This document shows positions 31,118-39,617 of a stretch of 64,000 nt of DNA, piece by piece. The notes beneath the pieces are model-generated. The model was not told the origin of the DNA, did no database searches, and saw only the letters and a list, made by a program, of their open reading frames with translations. How positions within the stretch are numbered: position 1 is the first letter of the stretch; every line of letters begins with the position of its first letter. A program made the translations under genes and the position numbers. Origin of the DNA: CAYNJY01 sp964397755 (lineage in GTDB: Bacteria; Patescibacteriota; Microgenomatia; UBA10105; UBA927); contig CAYNJY010000002.1 of NCBI GenBank assembly GCA_964397755.1, forward strand, positions 17,486-81,485. Reading direction: 5' to 3'.

Positions 31118-32416
31118 ATGACGATTGCCTTTGTTGGACACGGCTATGTGGGACTGGTGACGGCGGCGGTCTTTGCGGATTTAGGGAACACCGTCTGGGT
31201 GGTGGGGAGGACAAAGGAAAAAATTGAAAAGCTCAAGAAAGGGACGGTCCCGTTTTATGAGCCAGGACTCGCCGAATTAGTGAAACGCAACGTCGAGGCG
31301 AGACGGTTACTCTTTACGCTCGATTACGGCGAGGCAGTCCCGCCGTCGAGTATTATTTTTATTTGCGTTGGAACGCCCTCGAAAGACAACGGGGAGGCAG
31401 ATTTGGGGAGTGTGTTTGACGCGGCAGGAAAGATAGGGAAAAGCATGGTCGGCTATAAAGTTGTTGCCACCAAGAGCACGGTTCCTCCAGGGACAAATAA
31501 GAAGATAGTCGAAATTATAATGAAGGCGAAGCCCGAAGGGTCCTCCTTTGCGATTGCGTCCGTCCCTGAATTTTTGCGGGAAGGTAGCGCAATCGCAGAC
31601 ACGCTCCGCCCGGATCGGGTGGTCATCGGTACCACCTCCGATCGGGCCGAGGCCATGCTTCTGGAGCTTCATACATCCATCGACGGCAAGGTGGTCTTGT
31701 GCAACGTCGAGACTGCGGAGCTTATCAAATACGCTTCCAATGCTCTGCTCTCTACCAAGATATCTTTTGCGAACGCCGTCTCTTTTCTGTCTGAGAAAGT
31801 CGGTGCCGATGTTGAGAAAGTGCTCGAAGGGGTGGGTCTTGACCGTCGTATCGGCCGGAGTTTTCTTTTCCCCGGCGTCGGCTACGGCGGGAGCTGCTTC
31901 CCCAAAGATGTGAAGGCACTTATATCGATCGCAGCAGAGTATGGGTACGCGTTTAACTTACTGAAAGCTGTCGATGAAATAAATCGTCAAGCAGTGCTTA
32001 ACTTTGTTGATAAAATCACTCGACACTTTCATGGGAAGGTTACGGGCCAAAAAATTGCGGTGCTCGGTCTCTCATTTAAGCCGAACACGGATGATATGCG
32101 TGAAGCCCCATCGATCGGAATTATTACCGAGCTTGTCAAACGTGGGGCGCTGATTAAAGCCTATGATCCTGTGGCTATGAACAATGCAAAGCAGGTATTG
32201 CCGAAAGGAGTCATATATGCCAGGGATGCTTACCAGGCAGCCGCAGGGGTGGACGCAGTAGCGGTCGTTACCGAGTGGAACGAGTTTCTTCAGCTTGACC
32301 TCGTACGTCTTGCAAAAAGGATGAAGAGTTTGGTATTGTTTGATGGTCGAAACATATATGATCCTGCCCGAGCCAAACAACTAGGTTTTTTGTACTACGG
32401 TATCGGGCGAATGTAA
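31118..32416 (+). CDS. ugd: UDP-glucose 6-dehydrogenase
   Basis: Oxidises UDP-glucose to UDP-glucuronate for surface polysaccharides. The 432-aa protein has the N-terminal Rossmann IAFVGHGYVGLVTAAVFADL, STVPPGTNK, EFLREGSAIADTLRPDR, the NALLSTKISFANAVS helix and the catalytic cysteine in GVGYGGSCFPKDVKALI, then VLGLSFKPNTDDMREAPS. Length and motifs are standard; GDP-mannose dehydrogenase is less likely. Confidence 0.93.
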   Translation: MTIAFVGHGYVGLVTAAVFADLGNTVWVVGRTKEKIEKLKKGTVPFYEPGLAELVKRNVEARRLLFTLDYGEAVPPSSIIFICVGTPSKDNGEADLGSVFDAAGKIGKSMVGYKVVATKSTVPPGTNKKIVEIIMKAKPEGSSFAIASVPEFLREGSAIADTLRPDRVVIGTTSDRAEAMLLELHTSIDGKVVLCNVETAELIKYASNALLSTKISFANAVSFLSEKVGADVEKVLEGVGLDRRIGRSFLFPGVGYGGSCFPKDVKALISIAAEYGYAFNLLKAVDEINRQAVLNFVDKITRHFHGKVTGQKIAVLGLSFKPNTDDMREAPSIGIITELVKRGALIKAYDPVAMNNAKQVLPKGVIYARDAYQAAAGVDAVAVVTEWNEFLQLDLVRLAKRMKSLVLFDGRNIYDPARAKQLGFLYYGIGRM

Positions 32417-32427
32417 GAGGAGACACC

Positions 32428-33387
32428 ATGGCTGCCAAAAGAGCATTTATCACTGGAATCGCAGGATTTGCAGGAAGTCACCTCGCGGAGCACCTCCTCT
32501 CAAGGGGATTTGATGTGTACGGGCTCTGTCGGCCGAGAAGTAAAACAGACAATATCGAAACAATAAAAGCTAAACTTCATTTAGAAGATGCGGATCTTCT
32601 TGACTCCCACAGCCTCTACACGACAATAGCACGGATAAAGCCACAGTATATCTTTCACTTGGCTGCTCAGTCGTTTGTGCCCACATCGTGGGGATCTCCG
32701 TCTGTGACGCTAGAGGTAAACATTGTGGGATCTGCGAATATTTTTGAGGCAGTTCGGCAGGTTGGGATTGATCCAGTGATCCAAATAGCGTGTTCCTCAG
32801 AAGAGTACGGACTCGCGCAACCAAACGAAATGCCAATTAAGGAGACAAATCCGTTGCGTCCGCTTTCGCCGTACGCAGTCTCGAAGGTGGCAATGGACTA
32901 TCTTGGGTATCAGTATTATCAATCATATAGAATGAGGATCGTTCGCACACGGGGATTTAATCACACAGGGCCGCGACGTGGCGAGACGTTTGCGGAATCA
33001 AACTTTGCAAAGCAGATAGCGCTTATCGAAAAAGGGAAACAAGAGCCAGTTATCTCCGTTGGCAATCTTGACGCGGCGCGTGATTATACCGACGTTCGGG
33101 ATATGGTGCGAGCATACCTTTTGGCAGTTGAGAAGTGCGATCCGGGTGATGTGTATAACATCTGTACGGGAACATCCATTCGCATTGGCGACATGCTGAA
33201 ACTGTTGCTTTCTTTTAGTAAAGTTAAAGCGGAGATTAGGACCGACCCTTCCAGGATGCGGCCATCAGACGTACCGATTCTCATCGGCGACAATACGAAG
33301 TTTGTAAAAAGGACCGGATGGAAGCTTGAGATTCCTTTCAATAAAACAATGGAAGACCTTCTCAACTACTGGCGGCAGCGTGTGTAA
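32428..33387 (+). CDS. Extended SDR of the GDP-mannose 4,6-dehydratase / GDP-deoxymannose reductase type
   Basis: A 319-aa NAD(P)-dependent sugar-nucleotide enzyme. AFITGIAGFAGSHLAEHLL is the nucleotide loop, FHLAAQSFVPTSWGSP and SSEEYG follow, YAVSKVAMDYLGYQYY contains the catalytic Y and K, and TRGFNHTGPRRGE, ARDYTDVRDMVRAY and YNICTGTSIRI complete the pattern. Shorter than classical Gmd (about 345-370 aa), nearer to Rmd. The substrate is probably GDP-mannose or its 4-keto derivative. An AAGAGGAG ribosome site precedes the ATG. Confidence 0.85.
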   Translation: MAAKRAFITGIAGFAGSHLAEHLLSRGFDVYGLCRPRSKTDNIETIKAKLHLEDADLLDSHSLYTTIARIKPQYIFHLAAQSFVPTSWGSPSVTLEVNIVGSANIFEAVRQVGIDPVIQIACSSEEYGLAQPNEMPIKETNPLRPLSPYAVSKVAMDYLGYQYYQSYRMRIVRTRGFNHTGPRRGETFAESNFAKQIALIEKGKQEPVISVGNLDAARDYTDVRDMVRAYLLAVEKCDPGDVYNICTGTSIRIGDMLKLLLSFSKVKAEIRTDPSRMRPSDVPILIGDNTKFVKRTGWKLEIPFNKTMEDLLNYWRQRV

Positions 33388-33396
33388 TTCCTCGAT

Positions 33397-34506
33397 ATGA
33401 AAGTCGTCGTCGTCGTTCCCACCTATAACGAGCGGGAAAGCATACAGGACCTTCTGAACGGTCTTAAAAAGGCAGCCTCAAGAATTACCGGTCATACGCT
33501 GTCGTACCTTATTGTAGATGATACATCGCCAGACGGAACGGGGTCAGTTGTTGCTTCCTACCAGAAATCACATACAGACGTCTATCTTCTCAGCGGGAAA
33601 AAGCAAGGGCTTGGGCGAGCACTGCTTCGTGGTATGCTCTATGCGATAGATCATCTGGGAGCAGATATCGTCGTTCAGATGGATGCGGATTTATCACACG
33701 ACCCAGCAGTATTACCGGAGTTCATCCGGAGAATCGATCGGGGAGCGAATTTCGCTGTCGGCAGTCGCTACATACCAGGCGGGTCGATACCGGGAAACTG
33801 GGCCCCGCATAGAAAGCTATTTAGTGTCATCGGAAACGCTGTCGTGCGTTTTGGCTTAGGATTTTCTCATATCCACGATTGGACGGGAGGCTACCGTGCC
33901 TATCATAAACAGTTTGTTTTGGGATCGAAGGATGAGCTCGGGAAATATAGCGGTTATGTTTTTCAGATCGCCTTTCTCCACAAGTCCATCAAACTAGGCG
34001 CACATATTGTCGAGGTACCCATTCATTTTACCGATCGGCGTTTTGGTCACTCAAAGATCGCTCCTTCCCAGTATGTCCGCGATGTTCTCCTGTATGTTTT
34101 TCGTTCGCGGTGGGAGCAAACGGTTGGTGGGCCGTCTGGAAAATTTTTAGTCGTTGGCACCATCGGGCTTATGATTAATACTGCGGTTCTGGAACTACTG
34201 GTGGCGCTCGGGTTGCATCCGGCAGGAGGGTCGGCGATTGGCGCAGAATGTGCGATAGTGAGTAATTTCTTTCTCAACAACCGCTGGACGTTTGTGCACC
34301 GGCGCATCACCGGCGGCAGAACAGTGAGGAAATTTTTCCAGTTTAACGTAGCCTCTCTTGGTGCTATGGTGATTCAGGCAGGCACGGTATGGCTCGGTAC
34401 GATGGCAGCGGGTATCCAGGCGTATCGGCTATTTTACCTCTTAGGCGTTGGCTTTGGCCTTATCTGGAACTATACAATGTACTCGAGGGTGATTTGGAAG
34501 AAATAA
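33397..34506 (+). CDS. Polyprenyl-phosphate mannosyltransferase fused to a GtrA-like membrane domain
   Basis: GT2 enzyme that loads a sugar (typically mannose) onto polyprenyl phosphate for use by GT-C enzymes. The 369-aa protein has VVVPTYNERESIQDLL, YLIVDDTSPDGTG, the DxD in VVQMDADLSHDP, GSRYIPGGSIP and FTDRRFGHSK (residues 1-230), then a GtrA-like domain with four hydrophobic segments (FLVVGTIGLMINTAVLELL, FFLNNRWTFVHRR). The fusion is known in dolichyl-phosphate-mannose synthases. It probably supplies donor lipid for the GT39 genes downstream. Confidence 0.92.
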   Translation: MKVVVVVPTYNERESIQDLLNGLKKAASRITGHTLSYLIVDDTSPDGTGSVVASYQKSHTDVYLLSGKKQGLGRALLRGMLYAIDHLGADIVVQMDADLSHDPAVLPEFIRRIDRGANFAVGSRYIPGGSIPGNWAPHRKLFSVIGNAVVRFGLGFSHIHDWTGGYRAYHKQFVLGSKDELGKYSGYVFQIAFLHKSIKLGAHIVEVPIHFTDRRFGHSKIAPSQYVRDVLLYVFRSRWEQTVGGPSGKFLVVGTIGLMINTAVLELLVALGLHPAGGSAIGAECAIVSNFFLNNRWTFVHRRITGGRTVRKFFQFNVASLGAMVIQAGTVWLGTMAAGIQAYRLFYLLGVGFGLIWNYTMYSRVIWKK

Positions 34507-34513
34507 TACCTTA

Positions 34514-36112
34514 ATGAATAGCCTAAAAAAATCTGTACAACGCTCTCTTCCGGCTGTTATGTTGCTGCTGATTCTATGTATTGGTGCATACCTGCGCCTA
34601 TTTCGAATTTCCGAGTACTTGACGTTTTTGGGAGATGAGGGTCGAGACGCCTTGGTGGTGAAGCGAATGCTGGTTGAGAAAAAGTTTACGCTTCTGGGTC
34701 CCACCGCCTCAGTTGGCGGGTTCTTTTTAGGACCTATCTATTACTATTTTATGATGCCGTTCTTGGCTTTGTGGCGTTTGGATCCGACCGGGCCGGCTGT
34801 CATGGTGGCATTGTCTGGAGTTGCCACAATATATTTGGTTTGGAGACTAGGGTCTGAATTATTTTCCCCTCTAACAGGGATGATTGCCGCAAGCTTATAC
34901 GCTTTTTCTCCTCTGGTGATTGCCTATTCGCGCCACTCTTGGAATCCCAATCTTGTTCCGTTTTTTGCCACCCTTCTCATTTTTTTCCTGTGGAAGTGGT
35001 CGAAGGACGGTCGGCTGGTTAGCGCTTTTTGGGCGGGCGTAGTCGTGGGAGTCGGTTTGCAGCTTCACTACCTTTTTTTATTTTTAGTTCCGATCTCATT
35101 GATCTGGGCAATGCTCAACTGTCGGGGAGGACGCCGCAGAGCCCAAATTATAGGAGTCGGTCTCGTGGGGTTTTTATGCGGATACGCGCCTTTTCTGGCC
35201 TTTGAAATCCGCCATAACTTTCCTAATACCCAGTCGATCATTCGCTTTCTCCTAAAAGGGGAAGAGACCGGTTGGAGTGCCAAAATTTTTCAGCAGAACA
35301 TTTCCGATGTAGTGTTTAGACTCTTTGGCCGGTTGGTGCTGAGACTGCCTCCCCGAGAACAATGGGAACTTAAACCCGTTTGGCAAATGATTTCGTGGAT
35401 TGTCGCGACCAGGCTGGCCATTTTGACGAGTCTACTTTTTATCATCGGAGAGATGTTTCGCTTCGTGCCAACGCGAGTGTTTCGGTTGCTTGAGGGCCGA
35501 CACCCCCAGTTGTCTCAGAGAGCGTTCGTGCTACTGTTCCTTTGGTTTGCCGTGCCGGTCGTTCTTTTCGGATTTTATCAGCGCGGCATTTACGACTATT
35601 ATCTGGGTGTTATGTTTGCGGTTCCTTTTTTGGCAGTCGCTTTGATTTTGACCGTGTTGTGGCATATAGGTCCGACTAAATGGTTGGCTGTGGCTGTTTG
35701 GATAGGCTTGGTTTTCCTCAACTGGCAGGGAAGACCTTTTCGGTACCCTCCTAATAATCAGCTTGCCCAAGCCAAAAGGATTGCGGCCGAGGCGCTCGCC
35801 AAAACCGAGGGTAAGCCCTTCAATTTTGCTCTGATTACTTCTTTAAATTCTGATCACGCGTACCGGTACTTCTTTGAGATTTGGGGTAATCCTCCGGTGA
35901 CGATCGAAAACGAGACGGTAGATCCGGAACGCAAGACGGTCTCCGGTCAGCTTATCATTATCTGCGAAACTGTGGCTTGTAAGCCACTTGGGCACCCATT
36001 GTGGGAGATTGCGGGGTTTGGCAGGGCGCAGATTAGCGGAGAGTGGGATGTGCCGTTTGTCAAGATATTCAAGCTTGTCCACTACGCGGCAGACCAAAAG
36101 GAGAGGATATGA
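34514..36112 (+). CDS. GT39/PMT-like polytopic glycosyltransferase
   Basis: A 532-aa membrane protein with about ten to twelve hydrophobic segments. The first extracytoplasmic loop carries the D-E catalytic motif of GT-C enzymes in LTFLGDEGRDALVVKRML. VYAFSPLVIAYSRHSWNPNL-like sequence (SPLVIAYSRHSWNPNL) follows, and a soluble C-terminal region reads EIWGNPPVTIENETV. It likely transfers sugars from polyprenyl-phosphate donors outside the membrane; the acceptor is unknown. It overlaps the next gene by 4 nt. Confidence 0.82.
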   Translation: MNSLKKSVQRSLPAVMLLLILCIGAYLRLFRISEYLTFLGDEGRDALVVKRMLVEKKFTLLGPTASVGGFFLGPIYYYFMMPFLALWRLDPTGPAVMVALSGVATIYLVWRLGSELFSPLTGMIAASLYAFSPLVIAYSRHSWNPNLVPFFATLLIFFLWKWSKDGRLVSAFWAGVVVGVGLQLHYLFLFLVPISLIWAMLNCRGGRRRAQIIGVGLVGFLCGYAPFLAFEIRHNFPNTQSIIRFLLKGEETGWSAKIFQQNISDVVFRLFGRLVLRLPPREQWELKPVWQMISWIVATRLAILTSLLFIIGEMFRFVPTRVFRLLEGRHPQLSQRAFVLLFLWFAVPVVLFGFYQRGIYDYYLGVMFAVPFLAVALILTVLWHIGPTKWLAVAVWIGLVFLNWQGRPFRYPPNNQLAQAKRIAAEALAKTEGKPFNFALITSLNSDHAYRYFFEIWGNPPVTIENETVDPERKTVSGQLIIICETVACKPLGHPLWEIAGFGRAQISGEWDVPFVKIFKLVHYAADQKERI

Positions 36113-36879
36113 GGCGTCCGTATTTGACGGTCGTTATACCCGCCTATAACGAGGAAACAAATATTCGTTTGGGAGCACTGGACAAGGTGATGCGCTACCT
36201 GGAGCACCAAACGTATCTCTGGGAGGTTGTCCTGGTTGACGACGGATCGACAGACGCCACACCGTTTCTTTTGGATAATTTTGAAAGGTCCAATCGCAAT
36301 GTCCGCATCGTGCACAAATCCCACCAAGGCAAAGCCGCGACGGTGATTTCGGGCGTTGCGGTCGCCGCCGGGGATATTGTCCTTTTTACCGATTTAGATC
36401 AGGCGACCCCCATAGATATGCTCGAGAGGGTACTTCCTTGGTTTGGGCGGGGTTTTGAGGTGGTAATCGGTTCGCGCAATACCCACCGTGAGGGCGCGCC
36501 ACTGCTCAGACGGCTCATGGCGCGGGGGTTTATATATCTTCGCACCTTATTTTTGGGGCTCTCATTAATTTCTGACACGCAGTGTGGTTTTAAGGCCTTC
36601 AGGCGGGAGGCGGCTCGCTCGATTTTTGCCAAACTTATGCTTTATACCAAGAAGCATCAAGCGAAAGGCTCGATGGTCTCGGCCGGTTTTGATGTCGAAA
36701 CGTTGTTTCTAGCCAAAAAACTCGGCTTCAACATAAAAGAGGTAGCGGTGGAGTGGCATTATGTAGAAACACGACGCGTTAATCCCCTGAAAGATTCTTG
36801 GCAGGGTTTGGTTGATATCCTCAAAATCCGTTGGAACTCTATAACTGGGAAATATATAGATTCAGTAGATAAAAGATGA
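36109..36879 (+). CDS. GT2 glycosyltransferase, dolichyl-phosphate glucosyltransferase-like
   Basis: A 256-aa GT2 enzyme: LTVVIPAYNEETNIRLG, VVLVDDGSTDATP, the DxD in LFTDLDQATPIDML, VIGSRNTHREGA, DTQCGFKAFRREAA and VEWHYVETRRVNPLKDS. These fit polyprenyl-phosphate-glucose synthases of the Alg5 type. The ATG at 36109 has AAGGAGAGG upstream and overlaps the previous stop (ATGA). It overlaps the next gene by 4 nt, so the three genes 34514-38027 form one unit that may make and use a lipid-linked sugar. Confidence 0.87.
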   Translation: MRRPYLTVVIPAYNEETNIRLGALDKVMRYLEHQTYLWEVVLVDDGSTDATPFLLDNFERSNRNVRIVHKSHQGKAATVISGVAVAAGDIVLFTDLDQATPIDMLERVLPWFGRGFEVVIGSRNTHREGAPLLRRLMARGFIYLRTLFLGLSLISDTQCGFKAFRREAARSIFAKLMLYTKKHQAKGSMVSAGFDVETLFLAKKLGFNIKEVAVEWHYVETRRVNPLKDSWQGLVDILKIRWNSITGKYIDSVDKR

Positions 36880-38027
36880 AACGTAAATCTTCGGGTTTAA
36901 AGCTGTTGCGGGTTTTATATATTCTTGCCTCAATCCTTTTGTTTCTCTACTCCTATACACAAGTGGATCTTAACTTGACGCTGTCGCGGGTGAGTGAGTG
37001 GCAAACGGTGCAAAAATTTTTTCAGAGCATCGGTTACTTCAATCGGCCGTTATCGACATGGCTCTATGCTGGGTTTCTCGCGGTCTTTTTTGCTCTCTAT
37101 GTCTGGGTGATTCACCTTGTGAGAAATGGAGAGATGAGTGAGCGAAATCTCTGGCAGGTGATTGTGACTATGACAGCGATCCTGGTTTTCTCGTATCCGG
37201 CCTTTTCCTACGATATGTTCAACTATATGTTTACCGCCAAAACCGTGCTTTTTTACCACAAGAATCCGTATCTCGTGATTCCTCTTCAATTTGCGGGAGT
37301 AGAACCATGGGTCAACTTTATGCGTTGGGTGCATCTGCCCAGTGCGTACACGCCATTATGGGTACTCTTTACCTTACCGGCGTATCTAGCGGGCTTCGGA
37401 TTTTTTCTCACGATCATGTGGAGCATCAAGCTTTTGGTCGCGGTGTTTCATGTCTCAACTATCTGGGGCATAGGTAAAATTCTTGAGAAAGTTGAGCCCA
37501 GACATAAACTTTTGGGCATGGCGATTTTTGCCCTCAATCCGCTGATTATTATCGAAAACCTAGTGTCGTCTCATAACGATGTCGTTATGATGGCGCTTGC
37601 GATGTGGGGGATACTTCTGTTTCTGGAAAAGAAAAAACTGGTATCGTGGTTTGTCCTTTCTCTTTCAGTTTCTGTAAAACTTTTAACAATATTTCTCATC
37701 CCTGTGTTTCTTTTTGCATACAAAAAGGCGATGAACTGGCGAGTGTGGTCGCTGGTTGCCATGCTTACCGGCTTTACCCTTGTGATTTTTCAGAGGGAGG
37801 TACTTCCCTGGTACTGGGTGTGGATTGTGCCGTTTGTGGCACTCCTGCCTCGGCAGAGGTGGATAACGACCATCTCAACCGGCGTCTCCCTTGGCCTCCT
37901 TCTTCGCTACACACCATTTCTCTATCTTGGTCACTGGGACCCACCGGTGCCGCTGATCAAGCTGTGGGTTACCTGGGTTCCCATTGTCGCTTCACTCTTC
38001 GTTGCGGTCATGAAGTATCGACCGTGA
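36876..38027 (+). CDS. Polytopic membrane protein, probable GT-C mannosyltransferase
   Basis: 383 aa with about ten hydrophobic segments. FSYDMFNYMFTAKTVLFYHK and NPYLVIP resemble the first loop of alpha-mannosyltransferases of the MptA/B-GT87 group. FALNPLIIIENLVSSHNDVVMM, SVKLLTIFLIPV and PWYWVWIVPFVALLP also fit GT-C enzymes using polyprenyl-phosphomannose. The exact family is unsure. It is co-transcribed with the preceding GT2 gene. Confidence 0.65.
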   Translation: MKRKSSGLKLLRVLYILASILLFLYSYTQVDLNLTLSRVSEWQTVQKFFQSIGYFNRPLSTWLYAGFLAVFFALYVWVIHLVRNGEMSERNLWQVIVTMTAILVFSYPAFSYDMFNYMFTAKTVLFYHKNPYLVIPLQFAGVEPWVNFMRWVHLPSAYTPLWVLFTLPAYLAGFGFFLTIMWSIKLLVAVFHVSTIWGIGKILEKVEPRHKLLGMAIFALNPLIIIENLVSSHNDVVMMALAMWGILLFLEKKKLVSWFVLSLSVSVKLLTIFLIPVFLFAYKKAMNWRVWSLVAMLTGFTLVIFQREVLPWYWVWIVPFVALLPRQRWITTISTGVSLGLLLRYTPFLYLGHWDPPVPLIKLWVTWVPIVASLFVAVMKYRP

Positions 38028-38082
38028 AGAGCTCCATGATTCCACTCTTCGTTTTCATTTGCTCCGACTTCTCTCCATTGGG

Positions 38083-38088
38083 TATAAT
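38083..38088 (+). promoter_or_regulatory. -10 box of the GT39 gene at 38097, leaderless arrangement
   Basis: TATAAT ends 8 nt before the ATG, with TTGCTC at about 38059-38064 as a possible -35. No ribosome binding site. It starts the transcription unit 38097-44955 or longer. Confidence 0.6.
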
Positions 38089-38096
38089 CAGAAGAT

Positions 38097-39617
38097 ATGG
38101 TAGCGGCCAAAAAGACGTGGCGGCGGATGATCCTGTGGGCTACTCTCATCATTCTTGTCTACTTTGCTTCAAGACTCACGAACCTTACTGCACTTCCGAT
38201 TTTTACCGACGAGGCGATCTACATCCGCTGGTCGCAGATTGGAGCGCGGGATGCCAACTGGCGCTTCATCTCCCTCACCGACGGCAAACAACCGATGTTT
38301 ACATGGTTTATGATGGCGCTCTTGCGTGTCGTTCCCGGCGATCCCCTCTATGTTGGCCGTCTTGTCTCTGTGTTTGCCGGAGCAGGAAGCATGGTAGGGT
38401 TGTGGTTTTTGGCGTACGAGTTGTTTAAGAGCCGAAAGGTAGCGTTTTTCTCGAGCGGCCTTTACCTTATTTCTCCCTTTGGTTTGATGTATGACCGGAT
38501 GGCTCTCTACGACTCCCTTGTTGCGACGTTTTACATCTGGAATTTTTATCTTGCTATTCTTCTCGTTCGTCGTATACGTCTTGATGTAGCTCTTATCCTT
38601 GGTATGATTTTGGGAGCGGGGATGCTCAATAAGACGTCAGGGTTCCTGAGCCTCTATCTTCTTCCGATGACGCTTCTCCTTTTTGACTGGCACCGGAAAG
38701 ACCGTTTCAGACGGTTTCTCACGTGGTTTCTCCTTGCTATTCTTGCGGCCCTACTGTCTCAGGTTCTTTATAGTATTTTGCGCTTATCTCCCTTTTTTCA
38801 CATGGTTGCACAAAAAGACCAGGTGTTCATTTATTCGTTCGGTGAGTGGATGCAGCACCCCGTGCAGTTTCTCGAAGGAAATCTCAAAGGGTTGTTTGAT
38901 TGGCTCATTCACTATTTGTCCGTACCGGTGTTTATCGCGACGATGATTCCGCTCTTGTTATGGCGAGAAAGAAGACGCGAGAAACTCCTCTTGGCACTTT
39001 GGTGGCTTATTCCTTTTCTTGGGCTTGCCTCATTCGGCAGGGTGCTCTACCCTCGATTTATTTTTTTTATGGTTATGCCGCTTCTCGTATTGGCCGCCAC
39101 GACAGTTTTCTGGCTGTGGGTGAATTACCAAAAATCTTTTTTGGGCATCGTCCTTTTCGGTCTTGTATTTTTCCCAAGTATTATTACCGATTACTTTATC
39201 ATTACCGACCCTCTTCATGCCCCTATTCCCTATGCGGATAAAGGGCAGTATATCGATAATTGGCCAGCGGGGTGGGGCATACCTGAAGTCAATCAATTCG
39301 TAATAGACGCTTCAAAGAAAGGCAACGTGACGGTTTATACAGAGGGGACTTTCGGGCTCTTACCGTACGCGGTGGAGATGTATGTCGTGGACTATCCCAA
39401 TGTGGAGGTGAGAGGTATATGGCCGCTTCCGAAGGATATGCCAAAGGAGATTCTTGAGTCTGCACGCCTTCAACCGACGTTTCTTGTACTGAATCAGTCT
39501 CAGGAGCTCCCGGGCACATGGCCAGTCACGCTAGTTTTTGAAAAGCAAAAAGGGAACAGAAAGGATCGAAAACTCCGTTTCTATCAGGTTGAGACTCCAC
39601 CCGCATCCTCAGTATGA
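38097..39617 (+). CDS. GT39/PMT-like polytopic glycosyltransferase
   Basis: 506 aa, about ten to twelve hydrophobic segments. The D-E motif is in PIFTDEAIYIRWSQIG, followed by SLTDGKQPMFTWFMMALLRV, typical of bacterial PMT-like enzymes (usual DGKQPLF). The C-terminal soluble portion (VNQFVIDASKKGNVTVYTEG onward) is about 110 residues. The stop overlaps the next start by 4 nt. It probably acts with the lipid-linked sugars made by 33397 and 36109. Confidence 0.88.
   Translation: MVAAKKTWRRMILWATLIILVYFASRLTNLTALPIFTDEAIYIRWSQIGARDANWRFISLTDGKQPMFTWFMMALLRVVPGDPLYVGRLVSVFAGAGSMVGLWFLAYELFKSRKVAFFSSGLYLISPFGLMYDRMALYDSLVATFYIWNFYLAILLVRRIRLDVALILGMILGAGMLNKTSGFLSLYLLPMTLLLFDWHRKDRFRRFLTWFLLAILAALLSQVLYSILRLSPFFHMVAQKDQVFIYSFGEWMQHPVQFLEGNLKGLFDWLIHYLSVPVFIATMIPLLLWRERRREKLLLALWWLIPFLGLASFGRVLYPRFIFFMVMPLLVLAATTVFWLWVNYQKSFLGIVLFGLVFFPSIITDYFIITDPLHAPIPYADKGQYIDNWPAGWGIPEVNQFVIDASKKGNVTVYTEGTFGLLPYAVEMYVVDYPNVEVRGIWPLPKDMPKEILESARLQPTFLVLNQSQELPGTWPVTLVFEKQKGNRKDRKLRFYQVETPPASSV

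Noticed and set aside
37604..38428. 274-codon plus-strand frame crossing from the membrane-protein gene into the GT39 gene
   Set aside because: It is out of frame with two well-supported genes, has no family motifs and spans the promoter at 38083.
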